A DNA stretch of 64,000 bases from Actinomycetota bacterium (GTDB lineage: Bacteria > Actinomycetota > Acidimicrobiia > Acidimicrobiales > Microtrichaceae): positions 186,001 through 250,000 of the forward strand of contig JADJBW010000004.1 in the NCBI GenBank assembly GCA_016703525.1. The letters are read 5' to 3'. Below the pieces are notes generated by a model, which worked only from the letters and a program-made list of their open reading frames with translations, was not told where the DNA came from and searched no databases. Below are positions 26,247 through 35,138 of the stretch, one piece after another; the first letter of the stretch is position 1; each line of letters starts with the position of its first letter. A program made the position numbers and the translations under genes.

Positions 26247-27641
26247 GTGCACAGGCAGCCCGAGGGCATAACACGGCGTCAGATCCTCGGAAACCGTCTG
26301 ATCGGCGTTGCGGCGATCGTGCTCCCCTCGGCCCTCCTCGTGAGCGCGTGTAACGACGCCGATTCCCGCACCCGGCTGTCGACATCGGTCACGACGACCA
26401 CCACTGCGCAGGCGCGGGGGCCGGTCACAGACGGCACGAGCGCCGTCGACGGCATGCGTGGGGTGACCCCCGGAGCAGCCGTCTCCCGCGACTTCCGCGA
26501 CCGCCTCCACGCGATCGCGCCGAAGCTCGACACCCTGAGCGGCGCTGCCGAGGGATATGACGCCGTGGTCATCGCGGCACTCGCCGCAGAGACGGCCGTC
26601 AGCGACGCTCCGGACAAGATCGCCGCTCGGATCGTCGACGTCACGACCAGCGGCGACGGCTGCGCGAGCTTCGCCGCCTGCCGCCAGAGCGCCGGGCTTC
26701 GGCGCGACTTCGACTATCAGGGCGAGAGTGGACAGATCCACCTCTTGCCCGACGGCGACCCGGCCACCTCGCCGTTCGGCATCGTCGAGTTCAACGCCTC
26801 CGGCGCGCTGAGCGTGACCGGAAGCACCGACGGCGCCGTGCGTCGCGCCGATCGGCCCGACCCGCCGCCGGTGACAGCAGCGGGCGCGGCTGCCGACGGC
26901 GCGATTCGGATCGCCACGCTCCTGCCGGGCTTCGGGGGGACGCGCCCCAGCGCCGTTGCGGCCGAGGCGGGCGTGCGGCTCGCTGTCGACGAGATCAACG
27001 GCAGCGTCGGCGTGCTCGGCGAACCCATCGACCTCGTCGACGACCCGCTGGCCTCGGCCGATGAACTGCCCGACGACGCGACGGTCTCCGCGGCGGCCTC
27101 CGAGCTGATCAGTGCCGGCGTCGACGTGGTCATCGGCGGCGCGTCCTACGACATCGATCGCGTTGCCGTCCCCATGCTCATCCAGGCTGGCGTCGTCGTG
27201 ATCTCTCCGCTCGACACCGCCCGAGTCCTGTCGACGATCGCCGACAACGGCCGGTTCTTCCGCCTCGCTCCCCCCACCGACGTAATCGGTACGGTTCTCG
27301 GCCATCTCGTGACCGGCGACGGCCTGATCAGCGTCGGCCTCGCGACCGGAGCCGGCGATGAAGATCTCGACCTTGCGGCGGACGTCGCCGCGGCGATCGA
27401 GGACAGCGGGGGACGAATCGTGTTGACCTCCACCCTCAGCCCGGGGATTCCTGCCGAGACGGTGGCGCAACAGATCGTCGACTCCGGCGTTCAAGCCGTC
27501 GTCGTGATCGCGTCGACCGACCAGGCGGCCGCGATCATCCGTGCCATCACCACGTCGATCGCGCCCGACCGGACGATCGCGCTGTACGGCACGGCCGACA
27601 ACATGAACGAAGAACTCGCAACCCTCGCCGGCTCCCGCTGA
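26247..27641 (+). CDS. Branched-chain amino acid ABC transporter substrate-binding lipoprotein (orphan)
   Basis: A GTG start at 26247 gives 464 residues with an N-terminal basic region, hydrophobic helix and lipobox LVSAC near residue 34. A Thr-rich linker (VTTTTTAQ) follows. The C-terminal half is a Peripla_BP_6 (LivJ-type) ligand-binding domain with AAEAGVRLAVDEINGSVGVLG and GASYDIDRVAVPMLIQAGV. The region between the linker and residue 200 is unassigned. No permease or ATPase gene is adjacent, so the protein may serve a distant transporter or act as a sensor. Confidence 0.82.
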   Translation: MHRQPEGITRRQILGNRLIGVAAIVLPSALLVSACNDADSRTRLSTSVTTTTTAQARGPVTDGTSAVDGMRGVTPGAAVSRDFRDRLHAIAPKLDTLSGAAEGYDAVVIAALAAETAVSDAPDKIAARIVDVTTSGDGCASFAACRQSAGLRRDFDYQGESGQIHLLPDGDPATSPFGIVEFNASGALSVTGSTDGAVRRADRPDPPPVTAAGAAADGAIRIATLLPGFGGTRPSAVAAEAGVRLAVDEINGSVGVLGEPIDLVDDPLASADELPDDATVSAAASELISAGVDVVIGGASYDIDRVAVPMLIQAGVVVISPLDTARVLSTIADNGRFFRLAPPTDVIGTVLGHLVTGDGLISVGLATGAGDEDLDLAADVAAAIEDSGGRIVLTSTLSPGIPAETVAQQIVDSGVQAVVVIASTDQAAAIIRAITTSIAPDRTIALYGTADNMNEELATLAGSR

Positions 27642-27691
27642 ACCTCGAGCGCGCTCAGCGGTGGGCCCGACGGTGGGGCACCCCGGCGCTG

Positions 27692-28375
27692 CTACCCGGC
27701 CACGCCGATCGAATCCAGCGCATCACCGGGCTCGGCGATCATGCCGACGACGAAGCGGCCGAACTCCGCGTACACCGCCGACGCCTCGTCGAAACGCATC
27801 GTGTACACGACCTCCTTCACGTCGTCCGGGTGCTGACAGAACAGCGTGACGGCCCATTCATCGTCGTCGAGGCCCGTCGACGCGGTGATGAGCTGCACGA
27901 CGCGACCGGCGAAGGCCCGTCCTGATGCGCCGTGCTCACGCATGAGCGCCTCGCGCTCCTCAAAGGGCAGCCGGTACCAGTTCGCGTCGGCCGTGCGCCG
28001 CTTCGACATGGGATAGAAGCAGAAGGCCGGCTTCTCGGGCGGTGGCAGCTGCGGGTACAACCGGGCCTGTTTCATCGGCTCGGGCACGCCCTGCGCGTAC
28101 TCGGACAGCTCGGTGAGCGACAGGTAGCTGTCGACGAGGAGCAGGCCGGCCGCGGCGAGCCGCGTCTGGAACCGGCGAATGGTCCACTGGTCGCGAACCA
28201 GCAGCATCGTGCACAGGTCGCTGTGATGGCCGAGGATCGACACGGTCACCACCTGATCCTCGCCGGAGGCAACCTCGTCGATCGCGGCGATGATCGCCGC
28301 TCGGTCGGCGCCGGGCTCGGCGGTCCAGAACAGGTGGGCGACGGCGAGACCGGTGGCGGGTGAGGAGGGAGTCAC
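27692..28375 (-). CDS. chdC: Coproheme decarboxylase (ChdC/HemQ)
   Basis: The 227-residue protein belongs to the chlorite-dismutase-like fold and performs the last step of the coproporphyrin-dependent heme pathway. Landmarks are FYPMSKRR, NWYRLPFEER, HGASGRAFAGRV, QLITASTGLDDDEW and the C-terminal MRFDEASAVYAEFG. The GTG at 28375 gives the usual family length; the frame back to 28477 reads as non-protein-like and overlaps the end of the upstream gene. It lies ten bases after the molybdoprotein gene. Heme made here would feed CtaB/CtaA elsewhere in the window. Confidence 0.9.
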   Translation of the reverse strand: MTPSSPATGLAVAHLFWTAEPGADRAAIIAAIDEVASGEDQVVTVSILGHHSDLCTMLLVRDQWTIRRFQTRLAAAGLLLVDSYLSLTELSEYAQGVPEPMKQARLYPQLPPPEKPAFCFYPMSKRRTADANWYRLPFEEREALMREHGASGRAFAGRVVQLITASTGLDDDEWAVTLFCQHPDDVKEVVYTMRFDEASAVYAEFGRFVVGMIAEPGDALDSIGVAG

Positions 28376-28385
28376 GGCCGCCAGC

Positions 28386-30651
28386 CTACGGACCGTCGGC
28401 ACGGGCGGGCGATCCGGCGCGGCGCCGCTCCACGGTGACCACGGCGTTGTAGTCGGGCATGAGGGAACCCGGTTCACGATCGGCGGGCCGATCCCCGATC
28501 AGCGCGTTGCCCTCGGGCCAATGCACCTGCAGGGTCCCGTCGGGGAGGTCGACCACCACGAGATGCCCGTCGAGGTGCCCGTTGGCGGATCGGAGCCGAA
28601 CGGCGGCGCCGTGGTCGAGCCCGAGTCGGACCGCGTCGCGGCGACCGATGTAGATGCCGTCGCGACCCGCTCCCGTCAGCGGGTCGATCTCGGCCCAGAT
28701 GATGGAGTTGAACTGCTTCCCGCGACGTGTCGACACCACGAAGGACCCCTCGGGCACGTCGCGCGGCGCCGGCACGTCGATCACGCTGAACTGCCCGCCC
28801 GTTCGGGGTTGCGAATCGGCCTCCGCTGCACAGGTGACGCCCGCCCCATTGGATCGCGTCGCCCGTCGCGGACAGGGCCTCGATGCCGGAGTACGCCGGA
28901 ACGATCCGGGCGATCTCGGCGCGCAGCGAGGCGTTCTCCGCCCAGTCGAACGCAGTGCGCAACTCGGGCCGGGTCACAGCGACGATGTCGCCGTAGAGCC
29001 GCCACTCGCTCCGGGCTTCAGCGACGTCACGCGGGATCTCGGGGCTGAACGCGACGCGGCGCTCGGTTGTCGTCGAGGTCCCCCCTCCCTCCTGCTCGTA
29101 GCGCGTCCGAACAGGCAGGACGATCACGTCGTTGCCGTCGACGAACATCTGGGGCGTCGCCACGATGTCGAGGTGGACCCGCGTGCCGACCGACGCGAGC
29201 GCGGCGCGCACCCGCGACGGCTCGGGCATCACGTCGAGGAAATTGCCCCCCGATGACACGAGCACGTCAATGCGTCCCGCCATGGCCGCGTCGATCATCT
29301 CGGGAGCGGTCAGACCGGGGTGGCCGGGGACGGGGAAGCCCCATTGTTCGGCGAGGCACGCCGCCGTCTCACCGTTGACCGGGAGTTGGCCGGGAAAGGC
29401 CGTCGCATACGCGCCCATCTCGGCGCCGCCCTGCACCCCGGAGTGCCCCCGGATCGGCATGAGCCCGGCACCGTTTCGCCCGACGTTCCCGCGGGCGAGC
29501 CCGACATTGACGATCGCCCGAACGCCGTCGGCGCCGTGCGGATGCTGGGTGATGCCCATCGACCACACGTGGATGGCGCCGTCCGACTCGCCGTACAGCT
29601 CGACGAACGCGTCGAGACACGACCGATCGATCCCCGCGGCCGCCAGCAGGCCGTCGGTCGACTGCGTCGAGAGCCACCCGGCCAGATCGTCCCAGCCGTC
29701 GGTGTGCTCGGCGACGAAGTCGTCGTCCACCAGGCCGCGATCGATCAGCCGCTTCACCACGGCGTGCGCAAACGCGATGTCCCCGCCCGGACGCACCGGC
29801 ACATGAAGGTGGGCGATCTTGGTACCGAAGACGTAAGACTCGACGGCACTCGGCACCCAGTACCTGTCGAGGCCGGCTTCGAGCAGCGGGTTGACCACGA
29901 CCACGCGCGTGCCCGCCTTGATGGCCTGATCCAGGTACTTCATGAAGACCGGCTGGTTGTTCGCCGGGTTGGTGCCCCACAGCACGACCAAGTCGGTCTC
30001 GAGCACGTCGCGCATCGAGCACGTCGCCGCCGCGACGCCGGTCGTCGCCTTCAGCCCGACCGAACTCGGGGAATGGCAGACCCGGGCGGCCGAGTCGATG
30101 TTGGCGATGCCGAGTGCGCGGGCTGCCTTGCCGGCGGTGTAGTACGTCTCGTTGGTCAGGCCACGCGACGTGAGATACCAGGCGATCCGGTCGGGATCGG
30201 CCGACCGGTGCGCCGCCCCGACTGCCTGGAGCGCCTCGCTCCACGAGATGCGTCGAAAGCCCGGTTCGCCGCGGCGGCGGCGCAGTGGGTGACCGAGCCG
30301 CCCGAGCGAGCGCAACTCGGCGAGGCTGCGATCCCCGAGCGAGGGGTCCGCCGCGACCGCCGGGTCCATCACGTCGGCCGTGTTGAACTCGAGCATTCGC
30401 AATCGCGTGGTGCACAGGTGGATGCCGTCGAGCGTCCAGTCGTGCAGCCCCGCGACGCCGAGCGCGCACCCGTCGCACACGCCCTCGTTCAGCACGCGCC
30501 ACGCGTAGGGGAGGCGCTTGCGGTTGATGCGAGCGACGTCGAGCATCTCGCGCAGGTGATGCGGCTTCTGCTGACCGATGCCGTTCGGGCTGAGCCCGGC
30601 CCACGTCTCGGGGTGCAGACCGAGGATGCGTCGGGGCGGCCGTCGCGACAT
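28386..30651 (-). CDS. Formate-dehydrogenase-alpha-like molybdopterin oxidoreductase (TIGR01701/YdeP type), frameshifted
   Basis: From ATG 30651 the protein opens MSRRPPRRILGLHPETWAGL and has the N-terminal CDGCALGVAGL and HLCTTRLRMLEFNT segments of the FdhF/YdeP-like family, then molybdopterin motifs such as LVVLWGTNPANNQP and RGHSGVQGGAEMGAY. Near residue 618 the frame breaks. The C-terminal molybdopterin-dinucleotide-binding domain (FSVIDVPAPRDVPEG to the stop at 28386) lies in another frame. One extra G in the GGGCGGG at 28793-28801 explains it; removal restores NGRQFSVID and a product of about 754 residues. Substrate unknown. No partner subunits are adjacent. Confidence 0.82.
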
Positions 30652-30720
30652 GGGGCGAGTGTGCCACAGCCGCCGGGCGGAGCACCCGAACGGCCGGATC
30701 GGCGCGGGTACGGTCTCGCG

Positions 30721-31725
30721 ATGGGATCGCCAGCGCCACCGCCCTTCGGTCCGATGAAGGCCGTGCCGGGTGAACTGCCGCGCGGCGACGACTGGGCCTT
30801 CGAGATCAAGTGGGACGGCATGCGCTGTCTGCTGGAGGTCGAGGGCGACCGAACCGTGCTGCGATCGGCGAAGCGCGCCGACATCACCGCACGCTTCCCC
30901 GAGCTCGCGGGCATCGCCGGCGCTGCGGGAGGTCGCCACGCGCTGATCGACGGCGAGATCGTGTGTTTCGACCCGACCGGAAAGCCATCGTTCGCCGCGT
31001 TGCAGCCTCGCATTCCCGCACGCGAGCCGCAGGCGACCGCTCGGCTCGCCGCCACCTCGCCGGCCGCGTTCATCGCGTTCGACCTCCTCTGGCTCGACGG
31101 CGTGGACGCGACGCCCCTCGACTACCGGAAGCGGCGCCGGTTGCTGCGCGATCTCCTCTCGCCCCTCCCGGGAATCCAGGTGCCCGACCATCGCATCGGC
31201 GGAGGCGCCGACCTGTTCGCCGCCTCCCGAGCACAAGGCCTCGAAGGCATCGTTGCGAAACGCCTGGGCAGCCGGTACGAACCGGGTCGTCGATCGGCGT
31301 CGTGGCGCAAGGTCAAGGTGCGGCGCGACCAGGAGTTCGTCGTGGGCGGTTTCACGACCGGCTCCGGAGCGCGGGCAGCGACGTTCGGGGCGCTCCTGCT
31401 CGGGCGTCACGATCGAGCGAACCGCTTCCGGTTCTGCGGCGCGGTCGGATCGGGGTTCGACGACGCGCTCCTCGACACGCTCACCGCCGGGCTCCGAAGT
31501 GCCGAGACCGCCGAGTGCCCCTTCGTTCCCGAGCCCCAACTCGGCGCGGCGAGCGGGAGACCGCGATGGGTTGCTCCCGAACTGGTGGTCCGGGTCTCGT
31601 TCGCGGAGTGGACCCCCGAGGGGCGAATCCGCCATCCCACCTTCGAGGTGGAGCGGCCGGATCTGACGGCGGCCGATCTCGACCCCGCGGATGTAGAGCA
31701 GGAGTGGTCCACCGGCCTCACCTGA
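30721..31725 (+). CDS. ATP-dependent DNA ligase (LigC/LigD ligase-domain type)
   Basis: The 334-residue protein has the adenylation motif EIKWDGMR (the Lys forms the AMP adduct) near residue 25, the EGIVAKRLGSRYEPGRRS motif IV/V region near 180 and the OB-fold C-terminal domain with VRVSFAEWTPEGRIRHPTF. These stand-alone ligases support repair and non-homologous end joining in actinobacteria. No Ku gene is adjacent. It is divergent from the molybdoprotein gene across 69 bases and ends 65 bases before the next gene. Confidence 0.9.
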   Translation: MGSPAPPPFGPMKAVPGELPRGDDWAFEIKWDGMRCLLEVEGDRTVLRSAKRADITARFPELAGIAGAAGGRHALIDGEIVCFDPTGKPSFAALQPRIPAREPQATARLAATSPAAFIAFDLLWLDGVDATPLDYRKRRRLLRDLLSPLPGIQVPDHRIGGGADLFAASRAQGLEGIVAKRLGSRYEPGRRSASWRKVKVRRDQEFVVGGFTTGSGARAATFGALLLGRHDRANRFRFCGAVGSGFDDALLDTLTAGLRSAETAECPFVPEPQLGAASGRPRWVAPELVVRVSFAEWTPEGRIRHPTFEVERPDLTAADLDPADVEQEWSTGLT

Positions 31726-31789
31726 CCGGCGATCGCTGCAGGATCGGAGTCGCGCACGGACGATCCGATGAGGTGAAAGACTGGATGAG

Positions 31790-33142
31790 ATGTCGACACT
31801 GAGCCAGCAGTTCGTCGCTGGCGTATCGGCCTGGGGCCTTCGGCGCGATTCGGGGGCTGGCGTGGACGCGCTCGACGACGCCCCGATCGGCTGGCGCGCG
31901 CAGTGCTGGGCCGTGCTGAAGAGCGCCGTCGTCGCCGGCACCGCGACCGTGTGGATCCCCACGGTCGCATCGCGAGCAGCGCGCAATCACCGTCGTGCGC
32001 TGCGGACCATGAACCGGCCGACGCCCGGCACCGAGACCATGGCCGGGCAGCCGTACACCACCGCGCTCGACTGGCCGGCGAACATTCGCCTCGTCGTGGT
32101 GTCCGACCTGCATCGCTGCATCCCCGGCCGCCTCGACGTCCCGCGTCGGCAGCAGACGAAGCCGTTGTACGACGCCATGCTCGAGCACTACGGAACCGCC
32201 GGGTGGCATCTGTGCGAGAACGGCGACATCGAAGACATGTGGATCGTGGGCGGGTCGACGTACGGCGCGGTGTACGACGCACTGCGTATCACCGGTGGGC
32301 TCCTCGCCCGGCTCGGCCGACCGTCGCTGCGCGTCGAGAACTACCGCCGCTTCCTCCGGGTGGTCACCGAGAACAACCGGTCGACCTACGACGCGGTCCG
32401 ACGGTGGTTCGTCCAGCCGGGCAGATATGGGCGCACGATCGGCAACCATGACGGTCCGCTGCGTCACCCGTCGCTCAACGAGGCGATCCGACCGGCACTC
32501 GGCGCGTTCCGACCCGTCGACGCCATCCGGCTTCACCACCCCGACGGGAGCCTTGCCGCGGTCGTGACGCACGGCCACCACGGCGACGGTTGGAACGCCC
32601 CGGGGCAGGACAACCTCGGCAAGCTCTCGGCCTGGTTGGCCAACACGCTGGCGGACCTACCCTCGCTGGACACGCCAGAGGGTCTCCCACCCGAGCAGGC
32701 GACTCGCACCACCGTCGATGGCGAGCTACCGAACCGTCTCATCCGGGTCAGCGGCACGTTCGGCGCGAATTCGCGCTACGACTCCCTCGACGAGGAGGCG
32801 CTCTTCGCCGCGGTCCACGCCTGCGATCTCGACTCGGTGTGGTTCCTGCTCGGCCACACGCACTCGCCGGTGCGTTCGCCGCAAGCGGGCGACGGGCGCA
32901 CCTGGGAGCGCTATGCGAACGCCGGATCGGGCATCACTCCCAGCATGATCACCGCGATCGAATGGGACGGAACGGCCGAGACGCCGACCGTCACGTTGGT
33001 CGCGTGGGTCTGGTCCGATGTCATCGATCAAGCCGACGACGCCGGGTCGGCCGCAGGGCCCGAGTCGGGTGCGCCGCGCCGCGCCCGTCGTGTCGTGCTC
33101 ACGCCCCGTCCCGGTGGCGGGCTCGACGCGGCGCCCGACTGA
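31790..33142 (+). CDS. Calcineurin-like metallophosphoesterase
   Basis: The 450-residue product has all five metallophosphoesterase blocks: VVSDLHRC (D-x-H), ENGDIEDMW (GDxxD), TIGNHDGP (GNH[DE]), VVTHGHHGDGW and LLGHTHSPV. These ligate a di-metal centre. A hydrophobic segment near residue 43 suggests possible membrane association. The residues after 430 are low-complexity Ala-Gly-Arg. Substrate is unknown; such proteins range from UDP-sugar hydrolases to DNA exonucleases. It sits next to a DNA ligase and dut, but that is weak evidence for a nucleic-acid role. Confidence 0.85.
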   Translation: MSTLSQQFVAGVSAWGLRRDSGAGVDALDDAPIGWRAQCWAVLKSAVVAGTATVWIPTVASRAARNHRRALRTMNRPTPGTETMAGQPYTTALDWPANIRLVVVSDLHRCIPGRLDVPRRQQTKPLYDAMLEHYGTAGWHLCENGDIEDMWIVGGSTYGAVYDALRITGGLLARLGRPSLRVENYRRFLRVVTENNRSTYDAVRRWFVQPGRYGRTIGNHDGPLRHPSLNEAIRPALGAFRPVDAIRLHHPDGSLAAVVTHGHHGDGWNAPGQDNLGKLSAWLANTLADLPSLDTPEGLPPEQATRTTVDGELPNRLIRVSGTFGANSRYDSLDEEALFAAVHACDLDSVWFLLGHTHSPVRSPQAGDGRTWERYANAGSGITPSMITAIEWDGTAETPTVTLVAWVWSDVIDQADDAGSAAGPESGAPRRARRVVLTPRPGGGLDAAPD

Positions 33143-33160
33143 GCGCACGCGTCTCGGGGA

Positions 33161-33601
33161 TCAAGCCCGTCCGGTGTGGCCGAACCCGCCGGCGCCGCGC
33201 TCGCTGTCGGGCAGCACCTCGGCGGTCACGAAACGAGCGTGTTCCACTGCGAGCACCACGAGTTGGGCGATGCGGTCGCCGCGCGCCACCTCGAAGTCGG
33301 CGCTCGGGTCGGTGTTCACCAACAGCACCTTGATCTCACCCCGGTAGCCGGAGTCGATCAGCCCGGGCGTGTTCAGCACCGTCACGCCGTGGTGTAGCGC
33401 CAGACCGCTGCGCGGCTGTACGAAACCGGCGTAACCCGGCGGGAGCGCGATCGAGAGTCCCGTCGGCACCAGCGCACGATGCCCGCCAGCCTTGATCGTC
33501 ACCGAGCTCGCGGCGCGCAGGTCGACGCCCGCGTCGCCGGGCCGGGCGTAGGCCGGAAGCTCCATGTCGACGTCCAGGCGCTGCACGGGAATGTCCATCA
33601 C
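33161..33601 (-). CDS. dut: Deoxyuridine 5'-triphosphate nucleotidohydrolase (dUTPase)
   Basis: The 146-residue trimeric-type dUTPase converts dUTP to dUMP and keeps uracil out of DNA. The family motifs are present: AYARPGDAGVDLRAA (motif 1), VQPRSGLALHHG (2), TPGLIDSGYRGEI (3), ARGDRIAQLVV (4) and RGAGGFGHTGR (5). In motif 5 the usual Ser is His. It converges on the metallophosphoesterase gene and is divergent from orn. Confidence 0.94.
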   Translation of the reverse strand: MMDIPVQRLDVDMELPAYARPGDAGVDLRAASSVTIKAGGHRALVPTGLSIALPPGYAGFVQPRSGLALHHGVTVLNTPGLIDSGYRGEIKVLLVNTDPSADFEVARGDRIAQLVVLAVEHARFVTAEVLPDSERGAGGFGHTGRA

Positions 33602-33668
33602 GGCGACAAGCTAGACCGCCGATGCGCCGAGCCGACACGGCGACAGCGGCCGGTAGGCTCGGCTGCGC

Positions 33669-34208
33669 ATGCTCGCCTGGATGGATCTCGAAATGACCGG
33701 CCTCGACGCAACGACCGACGTGATCGTCGAGATCGCGACGCTCATCACCGACGACGACCTGAACATCGTTGCCGAGGGGCCCGACCTGGTCGTCCATCAA
33801 CCGGCGGAGTCCCTCGCGGCCATGGATGCCGTGGTGGTCAAGATGCACACCGACTCGGGTCTGCTCGATCAGATCGCCGCGTCGACCGTGACGCTCACCG
33901 AGGCCGGCGACGCGACCATGGCCTTCCTGCGCGAGCACATCGGCACACCTCGGACGGTGCCCCTCTGCGGCAACTCGATCGGCACGGACCGCCGTTTCCT
34001 CACGGCGTACCTGCCCGACATCGAGGAGTTCCTCCACTACCGCAGCGTGGACGTGTCCACCATCAAGGAGCTGGCGCGCCGCTGGTATCCCGATTCGTTC
34101 GCCGAAGCACCCCGCAAGGCGACGGCGCATCGAGCGATGGACGACATTCGCGAGAGCGTGGACGAGCTTCGCTTCTGGCGCGAGCGCGTCTTCCGTCCGA
34201 CCGCCTGA
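33669..34208 (+). CDS. orn: Oligoribonuclease
   Basis: The 179-residue DEDDh 3'-5' exoribonuclease degrades two- to five-nucleotide RNA fragments including pGpG. It starts MLAWMDLEMTGLD (first Asp and Glu), has GNSIGTDRRFL (second Asp) and HRAMDDIRESVDELRFW (His and last Asp). Length and motifs match the family. It is followed by the whiB7-type leader region after about 30 bases. Confidence 0.95.
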   Translation: MLAWMDLEMTGLDATTDVIVEIATLITDDDLNIVAEGPDLVVHQPAESLAAMDAVVVKMHTDSGLLDQIAASTVTLTEAGDATMAFLREHIGTPRTVPLCGNSIGTDRRFLTAYLPDIEEFLHYRSVDVSTIKELARRWYPDSFAEAPRKATAHRAMDDIRESVDELRFWRERVFRPTA

Positions 34209-34231
34209 CGCGTTCCTGGCGAATCTCCCGG

Positions 34232-34270
34232 TAAATTCAATTGACGCACCCCACCCCGACGTGGTGAGGT
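34232..34270 (+). promoter_or_regulatory. Putative promoter of the whiB7-type leader
   Basis: An AT-rich stretch (TAAATTCAA) sits directly before a TTGACG -35-like element at 34241-34246, with TGAGGT at 34265-34270 as a weak -10. WhiB7-controlled promoters in mycobacteria have AT-rich bases just upstream of the -35, so an autoregulated promoter is a reasonable reading. The -10 is poor and the call is tentative. Confidence 0.4.
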
Positions 34271-34322
34271 GACCGCCGACCTGCGGCAGCCCCGGGCTGC
34301 TCCGAACCAAGCGAAGGCTCAG

Positions 34323-34499
34323 ATGTTGACCACGACCACCGCAACCGAGATGACCGAGATCATCCGCTGCGCGTCGTCGCGGTCGTATGCCTCGATCGCT
34401 GCCCCGGTGACCAACTCGCTCGTGAAGCACACCGCAGCGTGGCTCCGCGACCGCAACGGTCACGGCGACCTCGAAAGGTCTTCGTCGAGGGTCCTATGA
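34323..34499 (+). CDS. Putative upstream (leader) ORF of the whiB7-type gene
   Basis: ATG 34323 is preceded by GAAGG five bases upstream and opens a 58-codon frame (MLTTTTATEMTEIIRCASSR...) ending TGA at 34497-34499, 28 bases before a strong terminator hairpin. No protein family is recognised. Its position between a putative promoter and an attenuator matches the uORF that controls whiB7 in mycobacteria and Streptomyces, where stalled translation lets transcription pass the terminator. The peptide sequence itself may be unimportant. Confidence 0.42.
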   Translation: MLTTTTATEMTEIIRCASSRSYASIAAPVTNSLVKHTAAWLRDRNGHGDLERSSSRVL

Positions 34500-34526
34500 C
34501 CCGCACCAACGACGAACACCCCTTCG

Positions 34527-34555
34527 AGGCCGCCGGATCATCCGGCGGCCTTTCT
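34527..34555 (+). terminator. Intrinsic-terminator hairpin (attenuator) upstream of whiB7-type gene
   Basis: Arms 34527-34537 and 34541-34551 form an 11-bp GC-rich stem around a three-base loop, followed by TTTCT. It lies after the leader ORF and 73 bases before the whiB7-type start. The segment CCTCGAAAGG (34469-34478) can pair with CCTTCGAGG (34521-34529), which partly overlaps the terminator's 5' arm, so an alternative fold is possible. Confidence 0.7.
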
Positions 34556-34627
34556 GCATTCCGGGGCCGATCACGACCCCGTCGTCCCATCCACCCACAA
34601 CCCAACCAACCACCGTACGAAGGACTG

Positions 34628-34978
34628 ATGCACATGGTCGCCACGACCACCCTCATCGAAACGACGAGGCAGATGTGGGCAAGCGACGCCGCCTGCGCCG
34701 CGATGGAAGACGCCACCCGGCTGTTCTTCTCCGACGAGATCGTCGACATCGCGGCCGCCAAGCGGATCTGCGCGGAGTGCCCCGTGATGGTCGATTGCCT
34801 CGAGACGGCGCTGCGCCAGGGCGAGCAGTTCGGTGTGTGGGGCGGTCAGCTCTTCATGTCGGGCCGAATCGTCACCCTCAAGCGTCGCCGGGGGCGGCCG
34901 CCGAAGCACCCGCGTCCCGACGACCAGCTGCCCATGATCCCCTTCCCGGAGGCCCTGCGACACCTGCAGCCGGCGTGA
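34628..34978 (+). CDS. whiB7: WhiB-family iron-sulfur transcriptional regulator, WhiB7 type
   Basis: About 116 residues (ATG 34628 or 34634, after GAAGGA). Four cysteines (DAACAAME, then ICAECPVMVDC) would hold the 4Fe-4S cluster. The turn FGVWGGQLFMSGRIV and the following KRRRGRPPK AT-hook closely match the WhiB7 layout GVWGG..F..G.IV..KR.RGRP.K. WhiB7 partners with the primary sigma factor and activates intrinsic antibiotic-resistance genes. A leader ORF and terminator precede it, as for known whiB7 genes. The C-terminus extends about 20 residues past the AT-hook. WhiB class is certain; the WhiB7 subclass is strongly suggested. Confidence 0.85.
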   Translation: MHMVATTTLIETTRQMWASDAACAAMEDATRLFFSDEIVDIAAAKRICAECPVMVDCLETALRQGEQFGVWGGQLFMSGRIVTLKRRRGRPPKHPRPDDQLPMIPFPEALRHLQPA

Positions 34979-35050
34979 TGCCACCGGGTATGGCACGTCC
35001 CCGACGCGCCGTACCCGATGGCGGTGATCGCAGCGTCACGGTCGTCCCGG

Positions 35051-35085
35051 CGCCTGCTCGCGCGCGTGAAGCGCGCGAGCAGGCG
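35051..35085 (+). terminator. 15-bp perfect hairpin downstream of whiB7-type gene
   Basis: Arms 35051-35065 and 35071-35085 are perfect complements around a GTGAA loop. The hairpin lies between whiB7 (stop 34978) and the thioredoxin-like gene. No T-run follows, so termination may be Rho-assisted. Confidence 0.6.
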
Positions 35086-35138
35086 CGCGTCGGACCCCAC
35101 GATCGCACTGCGATCCGACCCGCAGCTACCGTGGGGGC

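Noticed and set aside
30652..31986. A 445-residue N-terminal extension of the molybdoprotein frame, on the minus strand
   Set aside because: It is antisense to the DNA ligase gene, with no homology-like sequence before MSRRPPRRILG at 30651.
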